DNA of 64,000 nucleotides from Psychromonas sp. 14N.309.X.WAT.B.A12 (GCF_030397575.1 NZ_JAPNXS010000005.1:206116-270115); one strand, 5' to 3'. Counted from the first letter of the stretch, positions 52,488 to 63,450 are shown. Notes: generated from the sequence alone by a model not told the origin. Numbers and translations: made by a program.

Positions 52488-54584
52488 TTATTTCTTAGCA
52501 GCTTCTTTTTCAGCTTTTACTTTTTCGATTACTGCATCAGCTACTGCTGAAGGACAAGGCATGTAGTTTTTGAACTCCATAGAGAACTGACCACGGCCTG
52601 AAGTCATTGTACGTAGTGAACCAATGTAACCAAACATTTCTGAAAGAGGTACGTCAGCTTTAATACGAACACCAGAAGCACCAGCTTCTTGACCAGCAAT
52701 CATACCACGACGACGGCTAAGGTCACCGATAACGTCACCAACGTGATCGTCTGGCGTGAATACGTCAACAGACATAACAGGCTCTAGAAGTTGAGCACCC
52801 GCTTTAGGGATAGATTGACGGAATGCACCACGTGCTGCTAATTCAAATGCTACTGCAGATGAATCCACGGCGTGGAAACCACCATCGAATAATTCAACTT
52901 CAACATCTAATACAGGGAAACCAGCAAGTACACCGTTATCCATCATGCCTTCGAAACCTTTCTCGATTGCAGGGAAGAATTCTTTAGGTACGTTACCACC
53001 AACAACAGTAGATGTGAACGTAAAGCCAGTACCAGCTTCACCAGGCTTGATACGGTAATCAATTTTACCGAACTGACCAGAACCACCAGATTGTTTCTTG
53101 TGAGTGTAAGAATCTTCAACTGCTTGTGTGATTGTTTCACGGTAAGCAACTTGAGGTTCACCTACAACTAACTCAACACCGTAAGTACGTTTTAGGATAT
53201 CTACTTTGATATCTAAGTGAAGTTCACCCATACCAGATAGGATAGTTTCACCTGAATCTTGGTCTGTTTCAACACGGAATGTTGGATCTTCTGCAACCAT
53301 TTTACCGATAGCGATACCCATTTTCTCAGTAGAACCTTTATCTTTTGGTGTTACAGAGATAGAGATTACTGGTTCTGGGAATACCATTGCTTCAAGAATG
53401 ATTGGATTTTTTGGATCACATAATGTGTGACCAGTTTGAACGTTAGACTTCATACCAACGATAGCGATGATATCACCCGCTTGTGCTGAAGTAAGTTCGT
53501 TACGGTCATCAGCTTGCATTTCACACATACGACCAACACGCTCAGTTTTACCTGTTGCAGCGTTAAGGATTGTGTCACCTTTCTTAAGAGTACCTGAGTA
53601 GATACGTACGAAAGTAAGAGAACCAAAACGGTCATCAGTGATTTTGAATGCTAATGCTTTAAATGTTTCGTCAGCAGAAACAGTTGCTACTTCGCCAGTT
53701 GGTTCACCTTCTTCATCTGTAAGAGGTTGTGGATCAACATCTGTAGGACAAGGTAAGTAATCAACAACAGCATCAAGGATAAGTTGAACACCTTTGTTTT
53801 TAAATGCAGAACCACAGTAAGTAGGGAAGAAGTCCATTGTACGAGTACCAGCACGGATACAACGCTTAACGTCTTCAATAGAAGGTTCAGTACCTTCTTC
53901 TAAGTATTCCATTAGTAGGTCTTCGTCTTGCTCTAGCGCAGTTTCGATTAACTTTTCACGGTACTCTTCTACTTTATCAACCATGTCCGCAGGAACATCT
54001 TGGATTTCATAGTTTTCTGGAAGACCAGAATCATCCCAAACGTATGCTTTACGGCTTAATAGATCAACAACACCAGAGAAGTCATCTTCAATACCGATCG
54101 GTAATACCATAACTAGTGGGTTAGCACCTAATACGTCTTCAGTTTGCTTAACAACACGGTAGAAATCAGCACCCATACGGTCTAATTTGTTTACGAAGAT
54201 GATACGAGCAACTTTAGAGTCATTCGCGTAGCGCCAGTTAGTTTCTGACTGAGGCTCAACACCACCAGAACCACAGAATACACCGATACCACCATCAAGT
54301 ACTTTAAGAGAACGATATACTTCAACTGTGAAGTCAACGTGTCCAGGAGTATCGATAACGTTAAAACGGTGATCGTCCCAGAAACAAGTTACAGCAGCAG
54401 ATTGGATAGTAATACCGCGCTCAGCTTCCTGTTCCATGAAGTCAGTTGTAGATTCGCCGTCATGTACTTCACCAGTTTTGTGGATCTGGCCAGTAAGTTT
54501 CAAGATACGTTCTGTAGTTGTGGTTTTACCCGCATCAACGTGCGCGAAAATACCAATGTTTCTGTATTTACTTAAATCTGTCAT
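52488..54584 (-). CDS. fusA: elongation factor G, EF-G 2 type
   Basis: Translocase GTPase of 698 residues. G1 '[15 protein letters not shown]', G2/G3 '[15 protein letters not shown]' and '[13 protein letters not shown]', G4 '[10 protein letters not shown]'. Later domains are complete, ending '[36 protein letters not shown]'-like (start '[19 protein letters not shown]'). The sequence fits the Vibrio EF-G 2 type (chromosomal fusA2) better than the str-operon EF-G of E. coli, and rpsL, rpsG and tufA are absent. It may act in elongation or ribosome recycling; family data do not settle this. Single gene with a leader of ~200 bp after menA. Confidence 0.93.
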   Translation of the reverse strand: MTDLSKYRNIGIFAHVDAGKTTTTERILKLTGQIHKTGEVHDGESTTDFMEQEAERGITIQSAAVTCFWDDHRFNVIDTPGHVDFTVEVYRSLKVLDGGIGVFCGSGGVEPQSETNWRYANDSKVARIIFVNKLDRMGADFYRVVKQTEDVLGANPLVMVLPIGIEDDFSGVVDLLSRKAYVWDDSGLPENYEIQDVPADMVDKVEEYREKLIETALEQDEDLLMEYLEEGTEPSIEDVKRCIRAGTRTMDFFPTYCGSAFKNKGVQLILDAVVDYLPCPTDVDPQPLTDEEGEPTGEVATVSADETFKALAFKITDDRFGSLTFVRIYSGTLKKGDTILNAATGKTERVGRMCEMQADDRNELTSAQAGDIIAIVGMKSNVQTGHTLCDPKNPIILEAMVFPEPVISISVTPKDKGSTEKMGIAIGKMVAEDPTFRVETDQDSGETILSGMGELHLDIKVDILKRTYGVELVVGEPQVAYRETITQAVEDSYTHKKQSGGSGQFGKIDYRIKPGEAGTGFTFTSTVVGGNVPKEFFPAIEKGFEGMMDNGVLAGFPVLDVEVELFDGGFHAVDSSAVAFELAARGAFRQSIPKAGAQLLEPVMSVDVFTPDDHVGDVIGDLSRRRGMIAGQEAGASGVRIKADVPLSEMFGYIGSLRTMTSGRGQFSMEFKNYMPCPSAVADAVIEKVKAEKEAAKK

Positions 54585-54731
54585 TTTTTATACTCTGTAT
54601 GTAAAAAATTGGAGGCTATATTCCCGCGGCATTATACAATCTTTGTAGTTAAACAGAACACAGTATTTAGAAAAAAGCGGAAATATGTTGTTTTTTTCTA
54701 CTTTATTTTGTCATATTTTCTGAAAAACGCG

Positions 54732-54770
54732 AAAAAAAACCTAAACACTGTTATTTAAAACAGTATTTAG
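54732..54770 (-). terminator. terminator of menA
   Basis: On the minus strand a CTAAATACTGTT/AACAGTGTTTAG stem with one mismatch is followed by G and eight T. It lies 17 bp after the menA stop and upstream of the fusA promoter. Confidence 0.85.
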
Positions 54771-54787
54771 TCGCAAAATTAAGCAGT

Positions 54788-55702
54788 TCATGTGATCAGT
54801 GCAATAGAAAACAACAACGAAAAAACAAAAGTACTGATTGCCATATTTTTTAACTGTTCATTAAAAATTACACTCTCATTTTCAGAGCCATTCAAAGCAA
54901 TGGAGATTTGCGTACAACTTTTAATTAATGGACTAACAATTAATAAAAATAGGAATTGCCAAAATTGACTACCTGGTAAAGTATAAATATACACAGCGCT
55001 GCACATCATCGCAGCAATTAGAATTGATAGATGATAAACAAATGCTTTTTTGCGTCCAAATAAAACCACTAAAGTAATTTTATTGGCCGCTTTATCGTTT
55101 ACTAGATCACGCATATTATTAATATTTAATACTGCCGCGCTTAACAGGCCAATACTAACAGCGGGCAATAGGATAGCGTGCGGTAATGTTAAGGCTTGTA
55201 AATAAAAGCTACCTAACACACCTAATAAACCAAAAAATAGAAATACAGCAATATCACCCATGGCACGATATCCATAGGGGATCTTACCCATGGTATAAGT
55301 AATTGCCGCGATAATGGCCGCGATACCTAAGCCGATAAAAGCCAACCAATGAGAAAGGTCATCACCAAAAGATCGCACCAATAAAAATAAACCAGAAAGA
55401 AGACAAGCAAAGGTGACAAATATAAGTGCTTTTTGCATTGCGGTTCTGCTAATAAGTCCGCTTTGCATCATTCTTTGAGGCCCTACTCTTTGTTCATCAG
55501 CACCAGTCAATGCATCACCATAATCATTCGCTAGATTGGATAAGACCTGTAATAACAAAGCCGTTAATAAAGATAATAGAAAAATCCCCATATCAAAAAC
55601 CTGATAGTGCTTAGCAAGTCCACCAGCAACAATAATAGAAGAGGCAGCCAAAGGCAGAGTACGTAAACGGCAGGCTTGAACCCAAACTTGGAATTTGTTC
55701 AC
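54788..55702 (-). CDS. menA: 1,4-dihydroxy-2-naphthoate polyprenyltransferase MenA
   Basis: UbiA-family inner-membrane prenyltransferase that makes demethylmenaquinone. 304 residues with about eight to nine helices. The first prenyl-diphosphate/Mg site is 'NLANDYGDALTGADEQRVGPQRM' (N-D-x3-D) and the second is 'NNMRDLVNDKAANKITLVVLFGRKKA' (D-x3-D). The start 'FQVWVQACRLRTLPLAASSI' is typical of MenA. It diverges from menF, with 119 bp between starts that must contain both promoters. Confidence 0.95.
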   Translation of the reverse strand: MNKFQVWVQACRLRTLPLAASSIIVAGGLAKHYQVFDMGIFLLSLLTALLLQVLSNLANDYGDALTGADEQRVGPQRMMQSGLISRTAMQKALIFVTFACLLSGLFLLVRSFGDDLSHWLAFIGLGIAAIIAAITYTMGKIPYGYRAMGDIAVFLFFGLLGVLGSFYLQALTLPHAILLPAVSIGLLSAAVLNINNMRDLVNDKAANKITLVVLFGRKKAFVYHLSILIAAMMCSAVYIYTLPGSQFWQFLFLLIVSPLIKSCTQISIALNGSENESVIFNEQLKNMAISTFVFSLLFSIALIT

Positions 55703-55821
55703 TAAATAATCCTATATGAATAAAACGCTAAACGATGATATTTATCAATAACAATACAGCGGTGATGGTTAAGATAGTGTTATATAAATGTTGATTAACC
55801 AACAATAGTTGTAACGCACTA

Positions 55822-57120
55822 ATGCCTAAATTTAAGCAATTTCAACAACAATTAATACAGGAACTACAATCGTTTCGTTTTGATCATGGACAATACCCAT
55901 CGCAAAACTTAATCATTGTCATTGAGCCCATTCCACTATTAGCGTTACTTAATGGCCAACAAGACACCATACACAATAACGAAGGCTTATACCCTCATAT
56001 CTATTGGCAAAATAAAGAACACACGCATACGCTGGCTAGCTTTGGTAGTATTGAAACGCTAAATCATATCCCCGATACACTTAACCAACAACTTTATTTA
56101 GGTGGGCTAGCCTTCCAACAACAAGGCGAACAATGGAAAGACTTTCCTGCAACATACTTTATTCGTCCATTAATGGTTATTCAAATAATAGAGAATCAGT
56201 ATCAAGTGGTGTTTCATTTCAATGGTAAGAATAGCGTTGATAATAGTATTAAGACAGTCAAAAAACTACAGTCACCGCAACCAACTTCACTCCTTTCACT
56301 TACACAGATAAACAGGAAAGATGCGCCCAATCAACAGCAATGGTCTGAATTGGTTGGGTTAGCAATAGAATACAAAGCACTGCTTCCTAAAGTGGTGTTA
56401 TCCAGAGAAACTGAGTTATGTTTTGATTGCAAAATCAACGTTTGGGATATTATGGCCTTATGGCAAGAAGCGAACATTAATAGTTTTCATTATGTATTTA
56501 AGCTCTCAGATCAACGCAGCTTTATTAGTTGTTCACCAGAACGCTTATACTCACGAAACCATCAATCTATTTCTACCGAAGCGTTAGCTGGTACAGCCCC
56601 CAGGGGGCGCAGCAATGATGAAGATCAACTTTTATTGCAAGGGTTATTACATGACAAAAAAATAGATCGAGAGAATCATATCGTACAAGAATTTATTGTT
56701 GCGAGTTTAAAACAATTAAAAGCACAGGTAGTCAGTTCCCCTGTCCATGTGATGCAATTACAGAATGTGCAACATTTATGTGTTCCGATCAAAGCAAGCC
56801 TTCCCAAACAAGTACAAGATAGTCAACTACTACATAAATTACACCCAACACCAGCGGTCGGGGGTATTCCCAAATCATCCGCACTGCAATTTATCAATGA
56901 TAATGAGCCTTATGTGAGGGGTTGGTATGCTGGAGCAGTTGGCTATATTAGCCGACATAAAAGTGATTTCAGTGTTGCAATCAGAAGTGCTTTGATTGAA
57001 AAAAATTGCATTAAGCTATTTGCTGGAGCTGGCATTGTCACAGGATCAATTGCCAGTGACGAGTGGCGAGAACTCGATAATAAAATAGAGACGATTTTAA
57101 CTATTCTAAATAGTCGATAA
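55822..57120 (+). CDS. menF: isochorismate synthase MenF
   Basis: Converts chorismate to isochorismate, the entry step of menaquinone synthesis. 432 residues with the chorismate-binding domain at about 175-430: 'PKVVLSRETELCF', 'HYVFKLSDQRSFISCSPERLYSR', 'STEALAGTAPRGRSNDEDQLLLQGLL', 'LHPTPAVGGIPKSSAL' and 'LFAGAGIVTGSIASDEWRELDNKI'. The N-terminal 170 residues are variable, as in the family. It is the first gene of the men operon (menF-menD-menH-menB); menC and menE are not in this window. Confidence 0.94.
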   Translation: MPKFKQFQQQLIQELQSFRFDHGQYPSQNLIIVIEPIPLLALLNGQQDTIHNNEGLYPHIYWQNKEHTHTLASFGSIETLNHIPDTLNQQLYLGGLAFQQQGEQWKDFPATYFIRPLMVIQIIENQYQVVFHFNGKNSVDNSIKTVKKLQSPQPTSLLSLTQINRKDAPNQQQWSELVGLAIEYKALLPKVVLSRETELCFDCKINVWDIMALWQEANINSFHYVFKLSDQRSFISCSPERLYSRNHQSISTEALAGTAPRGRSNDEDQLLLQGLLHDKKIDRENHIVQEFIVASLKQLKAQVVSSPVHVMQLQNVQHLCVPIKASLPKQVQDSQLLHKLHPTPAVGGIPKSSALQFINDNEPYVRGWYAGAVGYISRHKSDFSVAIRSALIEKNCIKLFAGAGIVTGSIASDEWRELDNKIETILTILNSR

Positions 57121-57144
57121 GGAATAGATACAGGAGATTTACAG

Positions 57145-58875
57145 ATGGATGCAGACAACTATAATTCGTTTTCATATTATCATGCAAATATTAACTTGTT
57201 ATGGGCAAGCTTGTTAATAGAAGAACTGACTCGTCACGGCATTAAAGATTTTTGTATTGCACCAGGCTCTAGATCGACCCCTTTAACATTAGCAGTAGCA
57301 AATCACGCAAAAACGATACCTCATGTTCATTTTGATGAAAGAGGGTTAGGCTTCTTTGCGCTTGGTCTATGTAAAGCATCCGCTAAACCTGTTGTAATAA
57401 TTACTACCTCAGGTACCGCAGTTGCAAACTTATACCCAGCAATAATAGAAGCAAGACAAAGCCACTTACCATTAATTATTCTTTCAGCCGACAGACCACC
57501 GGAACTAATTGACTGCGCGGCTAATCAAGCGATAGAACAACAGCATATTTTTGCTCATTATCCAGTTTTTTTTAAACAGATACCTAGTCCGACCACCGAA
57601 ATTCAACCTAATTATTTATTATCGTCACTAAATCAAGGGGTTGCTTTGCAAGAGATGAATCAAGGTCCTATTCATTTTAATATCAGCTTTACAGAGCCAC
57701 TTTACCCTAAGCAAGAGTTGATCAATTTTAAGGATTATTTAAGTAGTTTAAAGTATTGGACTGAACAAGTTGATCCATTCATTTATTATCACCAAACAGA
57801 ATCTATTACTTTATCCAGCCCTATTAATTTACCGAGCCCAAAAACATTAGTTATAGCGGGAAGGCTACAGAACAAACAACAAGCTCTAGCCATTGAGCAA
57901 TTTTGTATTCAACATCAACTGCCACTTTTCGCTGATGTACAGTCTCAACTGCAAGATTCAGAACAGAATATCCTTCACTATGATCTATTATTAATGAATC
58001 AAACATTTTCTGATTTGATACAAGAATCTGCGCTGATCATACAATTTTCTGACCAGCTAATTAGCAAACGACTTACTCAATTAATTGATAACAGTACGGC
58101 ATCGCTTTGGGTCGTATCAGAGCACCAGCAAAGAATTGATCCTACTCACAGTGCTACTCAGCGTTTTATTACTTCGGCCAGTACTTTCGTTTGTTCCGTG
58201 GAGCAACAGAGTCACCCAGATCAAGACTGGTTAAGTAAAATAGTTAATATACAGAAAAAGCTCAACACAACATTAACAACCTATACTCATTCGCCAGGTC
58301 TTAATGAAATTAACAGTATCACTTATCTGCTCAATGATTCATCCAAGCAAATTATGCTTGGTAACAGCCTTGTTATCCGTATTGCAGATATGTTCGCTTG
58401 CACAGCTGCACAAATTTATAGTAATCGAGGAGCAAGCGGCATTGATGGTTTAATAGCGACAGCGGTAGGTATCGCTAAACAAAAAAATACGGTAAGTAGC
58501 TTAGTCATTGGTGATACTTCATTCCTATATGACTTAAACTCTCTAGCCCTGTTCAAGCAACTAAATAACCCTTTTATCATATTATTATTGAATAATGATG
58601 GAGGTGGGATCTTTAATCTATTACCAGTGCCAGCAGCACAGCAACAGCAGTTTTATCAAAATCCGCATGGTCTGACCTTTGCTCAAACTTGCGCACAATT
58701 TTCCATCAATTATACAAAACCTAGAACATTTTCTGAATTTAAAGCACACTATCAAACAGCATTAATGAATAACACGCAAAATTGCACTACCCTGATCGAG
58801 GTTTGTACCGATAACACACTAACAGCACGACAATTAGACACTATCAAGGAGCAGATAAAAAATGCCATTATATAG
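57145..58875 (+). CDS. menD: SEPHCHC synthase MenD
   Basis: ThDP-dependent enzyme joining isochorismate and 2-oxoglutarate. 576 residues: the N-terminal 'NLLWASLLIEELTRHGIKDFCIAPGSRSTPLTLA' with the conserved 'GSRS', 'FDERGLGFFALG' (catalytic Glu region), 'TTSGTAVANLYPA', and the C-terminal ThDP/Mg motif 'IGDTSFLYDLNSLALF...NNDGGGIFNLLP'. It follows menF by 24 bp and overlaps menH by 14 bp. Confidence 0.96.
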   Translation: MDADNYNSFSYYHANINLLWASLLIEELTRHGIKDFCIAPGSRSTPLTLAVANHAKTIPHVHFDERGLGFFALGLCKASAKPVVIITTSGTAVANLYPAIIEARQSHLPLIILSADRPPELIDCAANQAIEQQHIFAHYPVFFKQIPSPTTEIQPNYLLSSLNQGVALQEMNQGPIHFNISFTEPLYPKQELINFKDYLSSLKYWTEQVDPFIYYHQTESITLSSPINLPSPKTLVIAGRLQNKQQALAIEQFCIQHQLPLFADVQSQLQDSEQNILHYDLLLMNQTFSDLIQESALIIQFSDQLISKRLTQLIDNSTASLWVVSEHQQRIDPTHSATQRFITSASTFVCSVEQQSHPDQDWLSKIVNIQKKLNTTLTTYTHSPGLNEINSITYLLNDSSKQIMLGNSLVIRIADMFACTAAQIYSNRGASGIDGLIATAVGIAKQKNTVSSLVIGDTSFLYDLNSLALFKQLNNPFIILLLNNDGGGIFNLLPVPAAQQQQFYQNPHGLTFAQTCAQFSINYTKPRTFSEFKAHYQTALMNNTQNCTTLIEVCTDNTLTARQLDTIKEQIKNAII

Positions 58876-59641
58876 TGAACAGCAAGGTTCAACGTCTCAC
58901 CCTACGTTAGTTTTTTTACATGGATTTTTAGGCAACCGTAACGATTGGCAAAGCACCATCGAAGCACTCAAAGATGATTATCATTGTGTCACCATAGATT
59001 TACCAGGCCATGGCCGATCCGCAGGCTGTGTGATTTCACTAGAAAACGGCTTCGAAAACTGCCACCAATTAATACAATTCACCCTCGCAACATTAAATAT
59101 CCACTCTTTTATATTAATTGGTTACTCCCTAGGCGGACGCATCGCCTTAGATTATGCACGCACGCAGGCAGACCAACGTTTACAGCACCTGGTATTAGAG
59201 TCTTGTCATCTAGGCTTAGACAACGAGCAAGAAAAACAACAACGACGACAATTTGATCTAGAGTGGGCATCACACTTTGCAACCAATGCCATCGATGAAA
59301 GCTTAATGCAATGGTACTCACAGCCTATTTTTAATGACCTTAATGACATTCAAAAACAATTCATTATTGAGAAACGCAGTCATAACTACGGTGTATTTCT
59401 AGCTAATATGTTGTTATCAACCAGTTTAGCGAATCAACAATGTGCCAGTCACTTTTTAAAAAAAACCGATTTACCCATTACTTATTTATATGGTGAAAAA
59501 GACACTAAATTTGCGCGGGTCGCCGCATTATTTCCAACACTTAAAAATATTAAAATCCGCTGTTTTACTGGTCTAGGTCATAATACACACCAACAAGACC
59601 CCTTAAACTATGCCAATACGATTAAGCAACTCGCTAACTAA
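58862..59641 (+). CDS. menH: SHCHC synthase MenH
   Basis: Alpha/beta hydrolase that removes pyruvate from SEPHCHC to give SHCHC. 259 residues: 'LVFLHGFLGNRNDWQ' (oxyanion segment), 'VTIDLPGHGRS', the nucleophile 'LIGYSLGGRIALDYA', and the catalytic His in 'GLGHNTHQQDP'. Its start lies within the menD end (14-bp overlap), which implies coupled translation. Forty bp separate it from menB. Confidence 0.93.
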   Translation: MPLYSEQQGSTSHPTLVFLHGFLGNRNDWQSTIEALKDDYHCVTIDLPGHGRSAGCVISLENGFENCHQLIQFTLATLNIHSFILIGYSLGGRIALDYARTQADQRLQHLVLESCHLGLDNEQEKQQRRQFDLEWASHFATNAIDESLMQWYSQPIFNDLNDIQKQFIIEKRSHNYGVFLANMLLSTSLANQQCASHFLKKTDLPITYLYGEKDTKFARVAALFPTLKNIKIRCFTGLGHNTHQQDPLNYANTIKQLAN

Positions 59642-59680
59642 CCGCTTAATTTCGATAATGACATAAATAATGGGAGCACT

Positions 59681-60523
59681 ATGACTGAATCAGCGCTGTA
59701 TTCGACAATACAATGGCAAGTAAGCCCTTTAACTTTTGAAGATATCTATTATCACAAAGCAGAAGGCATCGCTAAAATCACCATCAACCGCCCACAAGTA
59801 CGGAATGCATTTAGACCACAAACCGTCAACGAAATGATGCAAGCATTACAAGATGCACGTTATGACTCGGACATTGGTGTGGTCATTCTTACTGGCCAAG
59901 GAGACCTCGCATTCTGCTCTGGTGGAGACCAAAGTGTACGCGGTGATTCAGGTTACAAAGATCAACAAGGAGGCCATCACCTCAATGTATTAGACTTCCA
60001 ACGCCAAATCCGTACCTGCCCTAAACCTATTATTGCTATGGTGGCAGGTTATGCTGTTGGTGGTGGACACGTATTACATATGATGTGTGACTTAACCATT
60101 GCTGCGGATAATGCTCAATTTGGTCAAACGGGTCCGAAAGTCGGTTCCTTTGACGGTGGCTGGGGTGCAAGTTATATGGCTCGCATTGTAGGGCAGAAAA
60201 AAGCACGAGAAATTTGGTTTCTTTGTCGTATGTATGATGCACAAGAAGCCGTTGATATGGGATTAGTAAATACCGTCGTACCGCTCATTGAATTAGAAAA
60301 AGAAACGGTTAAATGGTGTCGTGAGATATTACAAAATAGTCCAATGGCATTACGCTGTCTAAAAGCAGCCTTGAATGCAGACTGTGACGGCCAAGCAGGC
60401 TTACAAGAGTTAGCAGGTAATGCAACAATGCTTTTTTATATGAGTGAAGAAGGACAAGAAGGCAGAAACGCCTTTAATGAAAAACGTAAGCCTGATTTTA
60501 GTCAATATTCAAGAAATCCATAA
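59681..60523 (+). CDS. menB: 1,4-dihydroxy-2-naphthoyl-CoA synthase MenB
   Basis: Crotonase-family Dieckmann cyclisation of O-succinylbenzoyl-CoA. 280 residues (E. coli 285). Landmarks: '[21 protein letters not shown]', '[15 protein letters not shown]' (CoA site; the bicarbonate-dependent form has Gly-Gly-Asp-Gln), '[38 protein letters not shown]' and the C-terminal '[14 protein letters not shown]'. GGGAG precedes the ATG. It is the last men gene seen; menC and menE probably lie elsewhere. Confidence 0.96.
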   Translation: MTESALYSTIQWQVSPLTFEDIYYHKAEGIAKITINRPQVRNAFRPQTVNEMMQALQDARYDSDIGVVILTGQGDLAFCSGGDQSVRGDSGYKDQQGGHHLNVLDFQRQIRTCPKPIIAMVAGYAVGGGHVLHMMCDLTIAADNAQFGQTGPKVGSFDGGWGASYMARIVGQKKAREIWFLCRMYDAQEAVDMGLVNTVVPLIELEKETVKWCREILQNSPMALRCLKAALNADCDGQAGLQELAGNATMLFYMSEEGQEGRNAFNEKRKPDFSQYSRNP

Positions 60524-60744
60524 CCAAAAGCATGACTTCAAACGACAGTCTAAGCACACAATCTAAAATCACCAAACATCCATTAATATTGACTGCTACA
60601 ATAAATTAATAATAGCAGTCACATTAATTAAGTGTTCTCTATAAAAGCATTTCATAAAGTCTTAATTTATCGCATCATAGTCGGCTACATAAAACATAAG
60701 CATTGATTCAATGTATTGCTTTGATTTAAATAAAGGAAAATCAC

Positions 60745-61347
60745 ATGGTACTAGTAGGCAAGCAAGCCCCTGATTTTACTGCGGCTGCAGTATTAGGTAA
60801 TGGCGACATTGTAGATAAATTTAATCTGAAAGATTTTGCTAACGGTAAAAAAGTAGTGCTTTTCTTCTACCCATTAGACTTCACCTTTGTATGCCCTTCT
60901 GAATTGATCGCATTTGATAAACGTTTTGGAGATTTCCAAGCACGTGGTGTTGAAGTAATTGGTGTATCTATCGATTCACAATTTTCTCATCATGCATGGC
61001 GTAACACACCTATCAATAATGGCGGAATCGGAGCAGTCCAATACCCGCTTGTAGCAGATATTAAACATGAAATTTGTAAAGCATATGATGTAGAACTAGA
61101 AGAGGAAGGTGTCGCATTACGTGGTTCTTTCTTAATCGATAATCAAGGCAAAGTGCGCCATCAAGTAGTAAACGACCTACCTTTAGGCCGTAACATAGAT
61201 GAAATGCTACGCATGGTAGATGCATTGCAATTCCATGAAGAACACGGAGAAGTTTGCCCCGCACAATGGGCGAAAGATAAAGCCGCTATGGAAGCCTCAC
61301 CTGAGGGTGTTGCTAAATATCTTGCTAGTCATTCTGACGATTTGTAA
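60745..61347 (+). CDS. typical 2-Cys peroxiredoxin (AhpC/Prx1 type)
   Basis: 200 residues. Reduces hydrogen peroxide and organic peroxides in the cytoplasm. The peroxidatic cysteine C50 lies in 'FYPLDFTFVCPSE' and the resolving cysteine C171 in 'HGEVCPAQW'. 'HHAWRNTP' and 'RGSFLIDNQGKVRH' are family blocks. It is longer than E. coli AhpC and no AhpF is next to it, so thioredoxin is the probable reductant. It stands alone, with GGAAA before the ATG. Confidence 0.94.
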   Translation: MVLVGKQAPDFTAAAVLGNGDIVDKFNLKDFANGKKVVLFFYPLDFTFVCPSELIAFDKRFGDFQARGVEVIGVSIDSQFSHHAWRNTPINNGGIGAVQYPLVADIKHEICKAYDVELEEEGVALRGSFLIDNQGKVRHQVVNDLPLGRNIDEMLRMVDALQFHEEHGEVCPAQWAKDKAAMEASPEGVAKYLASHSDDL

Positions 61348-61371
61348 CCATCAACAGTAAGTCAATATAAC

Positions 61372-61391
61372 ATGGCCTGTGAAAGGCCATT
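61372..61391 (+). terminator. possible terminator of the peroxiredoxin gene
   Basis: ATGGCCT/AGGCCAT stem (61372-61378, 61384-61390) 24 bp after the stop; the downstream T-run is short, so efficiency is uncertain. Confidence 0.4.
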
Positions 61392-61414
61392 TAACATATA
61401 ACTACCATTAATAT

Positions 61415-61720
61415 TTATTTTAATGATGAGTAATATGCCGCTAAGTCTTCAATATCTTGATCACTCAATGACGTAGCTTGTGGTACCATCACTGCCGATA
61501 AACCACCTTGACGCTGCCCCGCCTTATAAGCGTTCAAGGCAGATACAAGATACCCCTCATGTTGCCCTTGCAAATTAGGGTAAACAGGGACATTAGAAAT
61601 ACCATTAGCCCCATGGCAAGCGGCACAAGTTGCAGACTTTGCTTTCCCCGCTTCAATGTCACCTGCGAAGGTTGATAAAGGAAATGCTATTAATACTAAA
61701 CCTAGTATTTTGATATTCAT
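61415..61720 (-). CDS. small periplasmic c-type cytochrome
   Basis: 101 residues: signal peptide to about residue 19 ('LSTFAG'), then one class I c-type domain with the haem motif C32-x2-C35-H36 ('CAACHG') and the axial Met78 in 'AVMVPQAT'. The end '[10 protein letters not shown]' is the usual C-terminal helix. It should carry electrons in the periplasm, like cytochrome c553/c5. It is convergent with the peroxiredoxin gene and not in an operon, so its partner oxidase or reductase is not shown. Confidence 0.92.
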   Translation of the reverse strand: MNIKILGLVLIAFPLSTFAGDIEAGKAKSATCAACHGANGISNVPVYPNLQGQHEGYLVSALNAYKAGQRQGGLSAVMVPQATSLSDQDIEDLAAYYSSLK

Positions 61721-61964
61721 ATAAGCTCCATTGAGAAATAATCACCGTATAATTCAAAATCCTATGATACCAAGCAAATAGGCAATATGATCTGCATTTT
61801 CCCATAAATTATGATTTAACAGCTAAGTCATTCAACACAGAGATTTTATGGGAAACAATATATTCAGAATCATATAATTAGCTATCGACTAATTTAATTC
61901 ATTTTAATAATATTATTAAAGCGATAATGTAATCTAAAAGTCGATACATCGTTTAATAAAAACA

Positions 61965-62207
61965 ATGAGTAAAGTAATGCGTATACCCTATCAACAACTT
62001 GATGAAACCACGTTAAGTAATTTAATTGAACAGTATATTTTGCGAGAAGGGACTGATTATGGCGAAGTAGAGTTTTCATTACAGGAAAAGACACTACAGA
62101 TTTTAAAGCAAGTCAAGAATGAGGACATTTATATTATGTACTCAGAGTTACATGAAAGTGTTACCTTAGTGAGCAAAGAGGCATTTTCACAGGCCCAAAC
62201 TGATTAA
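61965..62207 (+). CDS. yheU: YheU family protein (UPF0270)
   Basis: 80 residues matching the YheU pattern: 'IPYQQLDETTLSNLIEQYILREGTDYGEVEFSLQEK' and 'IMYSELHESVTLVSKE'. The family has no known function. The first ATG at 61965 gives 'MSKVMRIPY'; a second in-frame ATG follows four codons later, which could be the start. It lies 230 bp upstream of crp, an association seen in E. coli, where yheU is also close to crp. Confidence 0.9.
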   Translation: MSKVMRIPYQQLDETTLSNLIEQYILREGTDYGEVEFSLQEKTLQILKQVKNEDIYIMYSELHESVTLVSKEAFSQAQTD

Positions 62208-62436
62208 TAATAAAACAGATCAATTGCTAATTTTGTATCGACTAGTCCATAATCTGAATATTAGTTAAAAAAATGCGCTTATTTATGACAAAGATCTAAT
62301 TAATTACACAACTAATACTCATAAATATTACAGAGTATGAAAAAAAAACGATACAATTCATACATAACTAAAATGAATTAGTGAATAAATAACAAGAAGT
62401 AGCGGTTAAGCTATTACTACAGACAAAGGGAAATTT

Positions 62437-63075
62437 ATGATCATTACCAAACCTCAGACCGATCCAACGTTAGAATGGTTTTTATCACACTGCCATACGC
62501 ATAAATACCCAGCTAAAAGTATGTTAATTCACGCAGGTGAAAAAGCTGATACTTTATATTTTATTGTTAAAGGTTCTGTTGCAGTTGTTATTAAAGACGA
62601 AGACGGAAAAGAGATGATTCTATCTTACTTAAACCAAGGTGACTTTATCGGTGAGCTAGGTTTATTTGATAAAGAAGAGAATCCAATTCGTAGTGCTTCA
62701 GTTAAAGCTAAATCAGCTTGTGAAGTAGCAGAGATCTCATACAAAAAATTCACACAGCTAATTACAGTAAACCCTGAAATTCTGATGCGTCTTTCTCGTC
62801 AAATGGCGAACAGACTGCAAGTGACTAGCCAAAAAGTGGGTAACTTAGCATTCTTAGACGTAACAGGTCGTATTGCAAATACATTACTAGACTTAGCAAA
62901 ACAACCAGATGCAATGACTCACCCAGACGGCATGCAGATTAAAATCACTCGTCAAGAGATTGGTCAAATAGTAGGTTGTTCACGTGAAACTGTTGGCCGT
63001 ATTTTAAAAATGCTAGAAGAACAAGGCTTAATCTCTGCACACGGTAAAACAATCGTAGTATTTGGTACTCGTTAA
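62437..63075 (+). CDS. crp: cAMP receptor protein CRP
   Basis: Global regulator of carbon metabolism, here possibly also of the alginate symporter. 212 residues (E. coli 210). The cAMP-binding beta-roll covers about 20-125 ('[11 protein letters not shown]', '[17 protein letters not shown]' with the phosphate-binding R-S), then the dimer helix and the helix-turn-helix '[30 protein letters not shown]' (about 168-197), including the recognition R-E-T-V-G-R. A strong terminator follows. Confidence 0.98.
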   Translation: MIITKPQTDPTLEWFLSHCHTHKYPAKSMLIHAGEKADTLYFIVKGSVAVVIKDEDGKEMILSYLNQGDFIGELGLFDKEENPIRSASVKAKSACEVAEISYKKFTQLITVNPEILMRLSRQMANRLQVTSQKVGNLAFLDVTGRIANTLLDLAKQPDAMTHPDGMQIKITRQEIGQIVGCSRETVGRILKMLEEQGLISAHGKTIVVFGTR

Positions 63076-63109
63076 TCAGCTCTACATAAACGATTCTAAA
63101 TAGTATAAA

Positions 63110-63138
63110 AATAAAAACCGCTTAATTGCGGTTTTTTT
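63110..63138 (+). terminator. terminator of crp
   Basis: ACCGC/GCGGT stem with AATT-containing loop, flanked by A5 and T7; can work in both directions. Confidence 0.9.
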
Positions 63139-63450
63139 ATATCTAAAAACTCTCCTAATTATCCATCACAACAGACAGCAACTAGACTAAATGCCTCATA
63201 ACACAGCAAAGGTAACAAATATATTCGTTAGAAAGCATCAGAAGGCTCTATAGCATTAATAAGATCCATCAATAGGACATACAACTCCTAATGCTAATAA
63301 TCGGTGTAATTTGATATTACGGAAGCAGAGAGAATTAGACGGCAGCATGATGTTTTAAGGGCTACACATTTGATATTGATCAGTTTTGCTCATTGGAGTT
63401 AAAACAAACAACACAATTAGCGAGAGCAATTAAGCACAGCTTAATAACTG

